From Acephala macrosclerotiorum (Eukaryota; Ascomycota; Leotiomycetes; Helotiales; Mollisiaceae), in NCBI GenBank assembly GCA_014904845.1, contig MU119625.1:3227-37035 (forward strand): DNA of 33,809 bases, written 5' to 3'. The position numbers and the translations under genes were made by a program. A model generated the notes under the pieces. The model was not told the origin of the DNA. It saw only the letters and a list, made by a program, of their open reading frames with translations, and searched no databases. Shown here one piece after another: positions 12,247-22,234 of this stretch. Within the stretch, counting starts at the first letter, position 1; each line of letters starts with the position of its first letter.

Positions 12247-12941
12247 TTGGATAGTACTCTGACACGGGAATTCGGTTATAGTTTTCTTTATTATCTATTT
12301 TCGGATGTTGCTAATGCCTGCTGCCCAAGACATAGCCACCTCTTTCAACCTATCAATATGGTGATGACGTCGAGGAGGAAATCGATTCTGGCTCCCCTGC
12401 CCACCTTTACGAAGATGCCGCACGGAGGCATTCTTGGATCCCTGTCGGCACGAAACGACGACCGAGCCTCCCGCTTGTCGTCACAAATTCAACTTCTCTC
12501 TGCCACAAGAAGTAATACTTATTACACACTCTACAACGCTATTCATCAGCTTTCAGAGCACGCTGTCAATTCCTGGCTTTCGACTCCGAACTCAGGGACT
12601 TTTCTTCATAATGCTCCTATCTCTTCTAGCCCGTCTGTGGCTGTCTTTCTACCTACCCAGCTGAGAACCTGGAGCTATAGCCCTCTTGCCAGTGGAATTA
12701 TGGAGCATGTTTTCCAGACTCTCTTCGACTGCCTCTAAGGGACAGCATTGACAAATCACGTGCCATGGCTTTCCACAGCCTTGTCTCAAAATCCATCGAA
12801 TTGACCCCCACGATGGTCTTTTGCATCATTCGGCGAATAGCCGCTTCTGGTACTGGCCTCTTTAAGCCTGCTTTTAAACAAACCTTCCATCTAGGTTGTG
12901 TTCAGGCATCTGCCTTGCTGAACGAGATACGGACTATGATC
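12247..12941 (+). other. Balanced-composition zone of uncertain coding status
   Basis: All three forward frames contain stretches that look protein-like. The frame of the downstream gene reads from a possible 3' splice site (TAG at 12333-12335) to a possible GTAATA donor at 12512, with an acidic segment starting YGDDVEEEID. It then hits stops at 12609, 12633 and 12678 and is open again from 12681 into the next gene. A second frame is open 12247-12738 but has no ATG start. The zone may hold 5' exons of the downstream gene, its 5' UTR, or a truncated older gene broken by frameshifts. I could not decide, so no CDS is called. Confidence 0.4.
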
Positions 12942-15900
12942 ATGTCCGCCCCTGCTGCACGACCACAAGATACCAATTCAGTCTGCGACTTTGGATACGA
13001 TGTTTGTACGGCAGGCAACAAAGTTTGGTGGTGTGTAGACTGTAATTCTCGAATTTGTGACGGCTGTTGGCCTCGAGTTCCCGGACATCGAAATGGATCA
13101 ACCGCCCGCGATAACCAGCCTCATGAGAAAACTGATCCCCATCGTCATGAGCGATTGCGAAAGATCTTGAATCCGCCAACAACGGAGGAAGAATTGGACA
13201 GGCTGCACGAAGCCGACGTGGAGACAACATGGTTTGGTATACCAGCCTCACCCCAAACATGAAAGAATCATCTAATTTTATGTCTGCCACAGGCATTGGA
13301 ATACATCGAAACGTCGAGCCATTCCTCACCGATGGCGGCATATACAATACACTCATTGCGCAATGTCCGAGCCAGAATAGTACCAAACATCCGCAATTGG
13401 TATCATTCATCGGACACACCAATGCCGGCAAAAGCACTCTGATCAAAATGCTGATCGACTGCGCAGAAACCCATTCGAGTTCTGAAACACAGTCATACTT
13501 CCCAACGCCTGTCGTCGGGTCCTCAATCCACGGGAGTCGGCCAACATCGGGCGACGTCCATCTTTACGCTGATCCCAAAAAATACTCTAGTCCGAGACCC
13601 TTGTTCTACGCGGATGCTGAAGGGCTAGACGCCGGAGCAGAGCCTCCTTTAGCCATCAGAAGGACGATAAGAAGACGTGGAATCAGGGGCGGTGGGAAAC
13701 GGAGACTGGAATGGGCAGATACACCCGAGCGACGTGAGAGGGTTTATATGGTGGGGGAACTTTATCCAAGGCTACTCTACACATTTTCCGATGTTGTAGT
13801 GTTTGTTTTGAAGAATGAAAAGTAAGTCGATCACCATACATCATCTGACGCCTGCGCATATATCTGATACTCATTCCTAATGCGGTAGGACCTTCGAAAC
13901 CACGGGACTTGAGCGACTTATCAGATGGGGCGCGGCGTCTCTTGAGACCTCTATCAACCAACCCACTCTACCTCAATTGATCATCGCAGTAAATGCAGCA
14001 ACCTTGAATGTAGCTACGCCACAAGAATGGGAAGTCGACTACGCCACCCAGAAGATCCTTAATTCTCTTCAGTCCAGCCTGAATAAAACGACATACTTCA
14101 GAAGCTTAGCCCAGGGCTGGCGAGATCGCGGTCGGCGTATCGAATGCGTCAAGGACCTTATTAGATGCTATTACTCCTCGTTTAGTGTTGTTCGCATTCC
14201 CTCCGAAGGCCGCTACGTACAGCTGGACAAACAGATCGATGCTCTACGAGACAGAATCACTACTTGCTGCGACGATTCGTTCATGTCCAAACGACGAGCA
14301 AACATGCTCTTAACTTCCGATGAGTTCAGCATGTTATTGTATTCTGCCTTCGAACATTTTTCCTTGAATCTGCACACTCCTTTCAATTTCATTGAGGTTT
14401 CTTTACGAATCAATGTAAGCGCCGCAATAAAGACATGGCCCTCTATGCTGACGGAAAATCCAGCCTATTCCACAGAACTTTGGCGGTAATATTCTTCAGC
14501 TGGCCATCGCGCTGCACAAGCAGGTTTCTGAAGATGACGACGACCATTGGATTTTCAATACGCTCAGCAATTTTATCGCGTCCAGTGTATTGCTAGACTG
14601 TGTTCGTCATCGAAAGGGTAAGGTGCACGCGAGATATGATCGATTTACCTGACGGTGTACAGGATTGCCTTATGATCACATTGGTGATTACGCGAAATTC
14701 TTCGAGTATGCATTTGAGCAATATCGCAATATTTATTCTCGTTGCACGTTTGAGAATGACCGAGGCCGTTGCGTCAATACACGTGCAGCACATGAATCGA
14801 AAGGCCACCAGAACTCGAAGGGCAGAATCATCGCAGCGGGGTTGTATGAGTCCAACTTTACATTCCATGGATCCTACAATAAGTGGGCCGACTCGCTGGA
14901 CCGAGAGATAAGAAGATGCCAAAAACGCCTTGAGAATGTTCGGGATCAAGCAGATCGAAATGTCCAGGATGAAGTGCATGCATTGCGTCTCCATAAGTCA
15001 GTGATTGGTAATTTCTATCGTATTATTGGCACAGCCAAAGGATTCCGGAGTCATACGGTCTGCTTCTCTTGTCTCATGGAAATCCCCCTCCACCCTCTGC
15101 CTTGTGGACACATTCTTTGCACTCCGTGTGTTAAAGGTCTTGGAAAGGCTATCAACAGCTCCGACTTTAGTCTGGACCATTGCCCCCTAGATTTATCAGG
15201 TGATTGCTGGAATTATTCGCACATTATCCGTTTTAAGCCCAAACTCGCAGGGGTCCGTGTGCTTTCTTTGGATGGGTAAGTCTCTCTTTCCGTTACCCTG
15301 TAATCTTTGCTTTCGAATGATACATACACGGTTTCTCGCTGCTCCGCGTCAGCATGAGTACTATATCATATTCCATCGCTATCAATCCTTGCGTTTTTGA
15401 GATTGTGCGAGACAAAAGGAAAATAAACAAGGTCAGTCGTCGCTATTGCTGACACTGATAGGGGAGGGATTCGAGGCATCGTAGAACTGGAGGTTTTGCA
15501 TGCAATTCAAGAAGAGATCAGCGACCAGATCCCGATCCAAGCCTTTTTTGATCTCATCGTTGGTACGAGGTAAGCTTAGACTTCTAAGTCCCAATCTGCA
15601 TGTACCAACCTATCCCAAGCACTGGTGGCATAATTGCCATTGCACTAGGTCGGAATTGGCCGATTAGCAGATGCATATCGGAATTTCAAAAACTCTGTAG
15701 CCAAGCGTTTACCCGAAGAGTGTTTCATGACTTCCCTATCCTTGGACGATTGGAAACTTTCAATTATGGCAGCAAATACAAGACGAAGCAGCTTCACCAA
15801 GCTTTGGAAACCGCCTTTGGCAAGAGATTATTATTTGGAGGACGGGGAACGGAAGACACGAGCTACATGCCTAAGGTAGCCGTGACAGCCACTGTTGAGG

Positions 15901-18222
15901 ACGGGAAGAAAGCTGTTGTAATCGCCAATTACAATCGAAACAAAGCAAAGTCTGGCGAAGGCAACAAATCAGAGAGCCAATATGAATTTCGAAGGCCTGA
16001 TGATCCAGCCTCTGAACTCTTGTCCTGGGAGGCGGCAGCTGCCACAGCTGCGGCCCCGCCTTACTTCAAATCGTTCTATCACAAGATCGCCAAGCGTTCC
16101 TACCTGGATGGTGCGTTTTACAACAACAACCCTGTCAAAGTTGCACAACAAGAACGCAAAATGCTCTGGGCGGAGGATGCAGATCGCAACCCGGACATAT
16201 TTCTCTCGATTGGTACGAGTAAATATGATAAGCAGCTCAAACGGGAAATCCGAAGTCCGAAGAACAATAGATATCACGAGTTAAAACCCTTTTCCTGATT
16301 CGGCATCGCGCATGACTGACAAGACCGCAGGAAAAGTCCAAGGGTGCCCTTTGGAAGGTGGCATCAATTATTCAATGTAATTGTATGTTATCGTTTGTTA
16401 TAGATTATCTCAACTACAGAATATGGGATTCTCAACTAATATCTAATTTTAGCATGGCAGAATGGAAAGTATACTTGATGCTGAGATGACATGGGAAGAA
16501 TTTGTCGGAATTACCGCCGACGTCAAGACCAAGGAGAATGAATATCGTTACATTCGAATCAATCCGAATATTGGTTACGAGCCTCCTGATATCGATGATG
16601 TAGAGGCGCTTCAGTCACTACAAGACGCAACGACAGAGTCACTCAGTCAAGAAATGCCAGTCATACGAAACCTCGCTCGATTATTGGTTGCTAGCAGTTT
16701 CTACCTTGACCTAAAATCGCCCCCAGGCCTTGGAGAAGCTGGGCTCAAGTGTACAGGTGAGAAGGCAATTGCATTGTGCATTAACAAGCTAGCATGTGAC
16801 TTCAGCTAATCTGTCTCAGGGAGAATTCTTTGCCGGCTTGAGAATAATCTAAGAGCCCTTGGCGACTATTTCATGCGCCAACAGAGGGGTGATTTCCAAC
16901 CTTATTTCGAGATTTTCGAAGACAACTATCATGCTCCCAAACAGCAGGTTTGTCTTCATTGCAAGCTTTCTTCCGTTGCATACGCTGACATGACCAATAG
17001 CTGTATATAACCTCCGAGATTATCAATCGGATGGTACAGAAAGCAGTGTTTCAAATGGACAACTTTGACATTATTCTCTCCTCTCGAACGGCTCGCCTGC
17101 ACATCGTAATATTTCTTGTACCTCCCGGATCTAGGGTTGGTTCCGAAGAGCCACTGTCATGTCCAATCAGTGGCTTTCCAAGGATACTTGCACCAGAACC
17201 ATCATCTGCATGTATGAATAATCTTAGCAGGTTTTTGCATACGGCTCTAACACTGACATAAACTAGGGTCTCCACCAATAATAAATAGTGGCTTACCGAC
17301 ACAAGGGGCACTAGACGTACGGAGGAGAGCACGAAGAGTACGAAAATCGGCTGGGAGTGTGTATCCCCAGTCCATTTTGGATCCGCGTCCTGAATCATCT
17401 CGAACTTTCTCGTTGCCCGAACGGAGCAGAACTGCTTCTGGCAACGAACCAATTGCGACGTCTGTCACGAACCCTTCATATGCAATCCCTCACGCAGCCA
17501 GAGACTATGATCCAAACCCTCCTTCCAGACGCACCGAGATGCGATCAGCCCCTCCCGGACTGGGTCTTCAGACTCCGCCTGCAAATCCTTACGACGGTGA
17601 TATTCGGTCTGAAGTCAATAGCGTACCGTTGAATTACGAAGATGTGCCTACTCAACCCATCTCTACAGAAAGGGAATCATCAGCTCGAGGAGAGGCGGAT
17701 CGAGAACCTCGCGAACCCCTATCAAAAGATGAGACAGTTAGCAAGACCACGACCACACATAGCTCCGCAGCGAAAGACAAGAGATCCGCGAAACAGGACA
17801 GTACAGGCACTAGCAAGTTGTCTCCCGACAGTACGCCTCCGATCTCCGAATTAAGAGAACATCGACGCCGCCGAAGACGTCAACCGCAACCGCCTTCGCT
17901 TCCCCCAGTATCACCAGAGCGGCCTGTGGTGTCATCATCTAAAGGGAAGGTCCCAGAAATCTCAGATATAATGGAAAGGCGCAGGAGACGACAAATGGCA
18001 CCAGTCCCGGAATCTCGAGTCGCGCCAGATAGAGCAGATGAGCTGTCAGCATCAACGCAGAAAGAAACTTCCAGTCGTCGTGTGGTCAGGGACCGAGGCC
18101 CTCTGTCTATATTGGAACGAAGACTTGATCCGCGGCAGAGGAGCGTGAGGTTTGACGGGAATGCTTCGGATGCAGATGTTAGTCAGCTCGGGGTTGCGGA
18201 ATCGGAAGTATCGTACTATTGA
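12942..18222 (+). CDS. B-box / P-loop GTPase / RING / patatin-like phospholipase protein
   Basis: Twelve exons fit one frame: 12942-13236, 13293-13821, 13889-14414, 14464-14617, 14663-15275, 15462-15569, 15620-16279, 16331-16376, 16453-16756, 16820-16947, 17001-17211, 17267-18222 (4530 nt, 1509 aa). Introns are 45-186 nt with GT..AG ends. Domains in order: a Cys/His cluster near residues 5-35 (CDFG..C, WWCVDC, ICDGC, GH), like a B-box zinc site; a P-loop GHTNAGKS (139-146) and DAEG (206-209), suggesting a large GTPase of about 100-450; a RING-like CFSC..PCGHILCTPC from about 634; then patatin with DGGGIRG (about 705-711), the nucleophile motif GTSTGG (Ser742) and DGA (Asp905). The Ser742 codon is split by intron 15570-15619. 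The last 320 residues are polar, Arg-rich and probably disordered. Patatins cleave acyl esters of phospholipids or neutral lipids with a Ser-Asp dyad, and both residues are present. The combination is known in fungal genomes but has no function I can name. The start at 12942 is the ATG just before the zinc site and has A at -3; upstream exons are possible. Confidence 0.88.
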
Positions 18223-18481
18223 GTTGGTTTAAAGGGATTATGATTCACGATAAGAAGGACTAATGATGTACACTCCAATGATCTTGCTTGCAATAATGCA
18301 GCTGGCTGGGCTGACTTCGCTTGTCGTGTTCAAGCTCCAAAAGGAGGGGAGGTTAGCGATACTCACGTGATAAACGCGCTATGACCACAACGCGTCTCCC
18401 GTCATTCATCTCGAAATTTCCATGGAAGTGAACTTAAAATCGTCAGCGTCAATTGCAGAATAGCTTCAAGCTTCCACTCCG

Positions 18482-20561
18482 ATGCCTCCTAAACGAAAAG
18501 TACCGCTCGCAATAGCGGATGCCAATGCGGATAATGTATCTCCTGCAAAAAAACCAACAATACGCAAGACTGCTGTGAGAAAGCCAGAGACCCTGTGATG
18601 TTTGAACCAATCTAAATCCTGTAGATGGTCAGCCAAGAACCGGTCCCAGTTACCTTTCTCCTGTGGCCCAACGATGATGAGGAAGAATCAGAAGATGAAG
18701 AGGACGAGGAGGACGACGATATCGAATTTGATGACCCCAGGCCCGAACCTGGATCACTGCAAGAACAACTGGACATTATCGAGAACGAAAGAAATATGGC
18801 ATACACCGAAGCTTTCAATGCGTACGTTAAGGAGAAGCGCTGCATATCCTCGAAAGAGGTAGACGACCTTCGGAAAAAGATTTGTGCGCCATTTAAGAAG
18901 AGGGCAGATCAGGCTAGAGAAGCATTTGTGAAAGCTGGTCTCATGACAGTAGATGAGGCGAAAGCTATTCAAGGTGTCAGTGAGGAGGATCGCAAGGTCA
19001 AGCGAAGGAGTAAGAGAGACTTCCAAGAAAGGCTGAACGATTTTCAGAGAGAGTGCAACGCTGCCATCGACAAGGCTTTGGAGAAGGAGAAGGCTGGCAG
19101 CATAACTCACACAGAGGCGCAAGCTCGAATCACAAAGGCCGAAGAAAAACTCTCGAACAAGATCAAGAAAGCTAAGGAGGGTGTGGTGCAATGGGCATCA
19201 ACTCGGTTGAAGGTCGAAGATGCAAAGGATATGCAGCCGAACATCAAGCTGGACGAGAACGGAAAGGAGATTCCGAAACCGAAATCTGTGGCCCAACTTA
19301 GGGAAGAAGCCGAGAAAGCAGCATTTGTGCCACCGCGTGTGGTCACCGATGAGGGTCTCCCGGTTTCTAAAGCCGGCATGAAGAAAGCGTTTGAGATCCG
19401 TAAAGAAGTCGATATGCGTGATCCTGATTTGCACGCAATGTATAGTAAGTAGTCTGATACATCGTTTTCATCATTTAAGTTGTCACGACAGGCATATGAA
19501 CCCTTCCTCGAACTTGTTTGCTTCCCAGAATTAAGCTACCTTTCTGTTTTGACACGAGAATTTAAGGAAAGAAACATTGCTAACTCAGAAATCTTCACAG
19601 TTTACAACGACTTTGCGGGCTACGGTATAACAGAGGTAATGGACAATGTGGTATGTACCCTCCTTCTTCAACACATACTATATTCTAGCCACTAACATAC
19701 AACAAGCTGGCGGAGTTCAACAAGGTCATCTTCAAGAAGGAAGTCTCCGCCATAGAGAAATGGACTATCGTAGAAGGTCTAGTAACGTAAGTGCCATCCT
19801 AATTAACACTAACACTACTTCGCGTTTCGAAGCCACCATCTCAACAGCACTCAAACGCAACAATTACTCACATCCATTCCAACAACCAGGTACCTATACA
19901 TGGAGGATCATACGCCATGGATGAGTATGTCCCTCCCCTATCTCCCCCTCTCCCTCCCCATCTCTCCTTTCCCCACTACTAACTTCTTCAAAACAGTAAA
20001 CGACAACCCCGACGCCATCCAAGAAGTCCTCAACATGTTCGGCATCATGTACATCACCGCTCTCGAAATGCTCCACGAGTCCAACCTCCTCCCAACCTCA
20101 TCCACAACTCCCCTCCCAGACAACATCGGCATAATGACACTCCTCCTGCTCAACTTCTTTACGACGCTCTGCACAGACTTCCACCTTCCCTGGCTCCACG
20201 AGATCGTGCGAGCCGCGGGTAAATATGGCGTCATACTCACCATCCCCTCTCCGGAACGGATCAGTATTACGCAGTTGCAGTTGGAGAGATGGAGAGCGGA
20301 GAGTAGAGTCACGAAGGGATTGGCGTGGAAGGGGAAGGTGAGTTATTTCCATTTTTTTCTTCTCTTCAATTTCTTCTTTTTGTGAGAGTTGAGAACGGAG
20401 CTAATTCTTGGTTGTATTAGTATCAGCGATTCAAGAAAGAACATCCGGGTGGTAAGTACTATGATATCACGCAGATGTCGGCGGCGGAGAAGGCGAAGTA
20501 TAAGTTCTCTGGTGCGAGTGATTCTGGGTCTGGAGAGGATGATGATGATGATGATGAGTGA
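18482..20561 (+). CDS. Acidic, coiled-coil-rich protein of unknown function
   Basis: Seven exons join in frame: 18482-18574, 18625-19444, 19601-19650, 19707-19786, 19890-19924, 19997-20337, 20421-20561 (1560 nt, 519 aa). The ATG opens with PPKRKVP, a nuclear-localisation-like basic patch. Residues about 47-70 are almost all Asp/Glu. A long charged Lys/Glu/Arg segment (about 75-270) is likely helical or coiled-coil. A more hydrophobic globular part follows, including YNDFAGYGI, NMFGIMYITALEML and LLLLNFFTTL. The C terminus carries EHPGGKYYD and ends in seven acidic residues. I do not recognise the family; the termini suggest a nuclear or chromatin-associated protein, which is inference. It lies 260 bp downstream of the patatin gene on the same strand. 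Intron 19445-19600 is chosen because CTAAC sits 21 nt before its AG. Intron 19925-19996 is 72 nt and stop-free, so retention would only add 24 residues. Confidence 0.8.
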
Positions 20562-21329
20562 GTTGCTTAGGATTTTGCAACAGGCATTTAAGAAGGTGGT
20601 CGTTGTCTTTGGTGTTTGTTGTAAGTTCTGTATCAACACAATAAAGTGGTAGAGTGATTTGGGTATAAGTTTAAAATTTTGCAAATGGGAGTTAGAGGGT
20701 AGTGGTTGTCTTGATTGGACTTTTGGTGTTGGGTGTATGCTTTTGTGGAGGCTTTTGTATCAACACGATGGAGGAATAGTTCGGGTATTTCAGTGTGGTT
20801 TACTGCTTGAATTCGATGCTTTCGTCGGGTGTATCTTAGAGTTGCTCCTTAGATTGATAAAGGAGAGCGTCGACATGTTCCCCCCGGCCTTCCACTCTGT
20901 AGCATGCATGCACGGAGTTCTCATGTTGCGCGATCATGCAGACTTACGAAAATGTACTGGAGTGAGCTGACATCGTAAGTCAGTGTCCCTCACTATAGTC
21001 TCACTGTAAGCATTCCTGATATTTAACAACAACTCATTGATCATATACCATCTAAACTCGCCTGAACTCCACGCTCGCTTTCTCAAGGTCCGAAGCTCGA
21101 ATAACAATACATTACCAATACAGTACCAATATCCACAACTCCAACCCCTCCATTCCTCTCCCATCCTCCTCCCTCCCCCTTTGCAACACCCATCAAGGTA
21201 ACAACTTCTCCCCCTCCCTCTCCAATCACTCCGTGCTTCTATAGACCTCCGGAGCAACCGGCATATCCCCACTATAACTTGTATCTCCCCTCGCCTGCCC
21301 CAGCTTCCTCGTCACCTTGCCGACCATCT
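20562..21329. other. Intergenic region, 3' UTR and pyrimidine-rich tract
   Basis: No supported gene. A short imperfect duplication around TGTATCAACAC (about 20629 and 20756) lies just after the upstream stop codon. Bases 21060-21300 are strongly C/T-rich on the plus strand, as fungal promoters and 5' UTRs often are, but no ATG-led gene follows before the dispersed repeat starts at 21330. An element may have inserted into a former promoter. Confidence 0.45.
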
Positions 21330-21900
21330 GGATCCTATTTGGGTTCCTGGGAGCCGACTTAGTCCCCATAAATATAGTCGTGTAGAGTTGACAACTTTCG
21401 CATAGCAGAACCGAATAGTAAGCAAATTATAATTGGTCACTAAGAGAGAGGGCAGGAATGTGACTGAGCAACCTGAGCAGCGGGTGAGGCGAGGGTGAGT
21501 AGCGCCTGAGCAGAGCGGCGACGCTGACTAACTGCATTCGAAGCGAATTCGAAAAACTGTCGTCTGAGATTACCGATATAATCTCAGACGGCAATTGAGC
21601 CCTCCAAAGTCCATTTCCGTTTCTGGACTTGAGCAGTCGCTGCTCTAAGCTGAGCCGAGGGTGAGCATTCCTGAGCATGGCCTGAGCATTACTGGTATAA
21701 GTAGGGATCCATTTTGGCCACTGGTGGCCTGCTTTGGCTCCCTTGTGACCTGGTTATAGATTCCCAAGTGTATCCACGAAGGAAACTCTAGAAACACAAA
21801 ATAATACTACTCTAGCGCTCTATACACAATAAAACATCTAGTTTTCGTTGTGTCCCCTCTCTAAAGTTTCAAGCACTAATATCGTGATAGTATCCGTTCT
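21330..21900 (+). repeat. Dispersed repeat copy 1, resembles a solo LTR
   Basis: Bases 21330 to about 21577 match 25582-25830 in the same orientation. A 71-nt block (21460 versus 25714) has nine differences, eight of them transitions with C or G always in this copy, so copy 2 is the more RIP-mutated. The unmatched part continues with many GAGCA words, a TATAAGTAGG box near 21695 and an AATAAAA signal near 21827. Promoter and polyadenylation-like signals in this order fit an LTR (possibly Ty1/copia type), but no partner LTR, TG..CA ends or coding region were found. The right edge is approximate. Confidence 0.6.
21561..21590. repeat. 12-bp perfect inverted repeat in repeat copy 1
   Basis: CGTCTGAGATTA at 21561-21572 and TAATCTCAGACG at 21579-21590 form a perfect stem with a 6-nt loop. 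In copy 2 the left arm is present with one C/T change, but the right arm is replaced by an A-rich tract after about 25830. Confidence 0.8.
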
Positions 21901-22234
21901 CGCGCCCCTGTCACTTATCAAGAGTCCTTGCCGCTAGGAAATCAGTGAAAATAGAGGAAGCTTCGTGCACGCTGCGTAGGCTGAATCCTGCCACAATGCT
22001 TCGGCTGTGCCGAACCCCGACCCTGCCCGGGCGCGGCGCAGAACCAGCAGCCCACTTGCCAGCCGGCGTTAGGCTACCCTCATAAGTATTTATGCTGTGC
22101 TGTAGCCTGCCATCTTTCTCCTCAGAACGGCCGACAGAACAGAAAATTCTTCTTCACATGCTCCACGAGACGTGCGGGATCTACAATTTTCAACAGCCAG
22201 GCTTGCAGACGAGTTGGCTGGACCATTTGACGGC
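21901..22234. promoter_or_regulatory. Upstream region of the F-box gene
   Basis: GC-rich sequence at about 21995-22070, then a frame that is open from 22106 in phase with the F-box gene and reads plausibly (for example ARLADELAGPFDGM just before the called start). It has no ATG of its own before 22235, so a small 5' exon ending in or before this region may exist. An upstream ATG at 22092 is in another frame. Confidence 0.4.

Noticed and set aside
12247..12738. 163-codon frame before the patatin gene as a separate CDS
   Set aside because: It begins at TTG, a different frame looks at least as good over 12336-12511, and there is no domain.
20659..20970. 103-codon frame downstream of the acidic protein gene
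   Set aside because: Lies in the 3' flank with a small duplication; no ATG context, domain or splice support.
21330..21900. Full retrotransposon between the two dispersed repeat copies (21.3-25.8 kb)
   Set aside because: The interval contains an intron-bearing F-box gene, and copy 2 is truncated rather than a matching LTR. No polymerase or integrase was seen.
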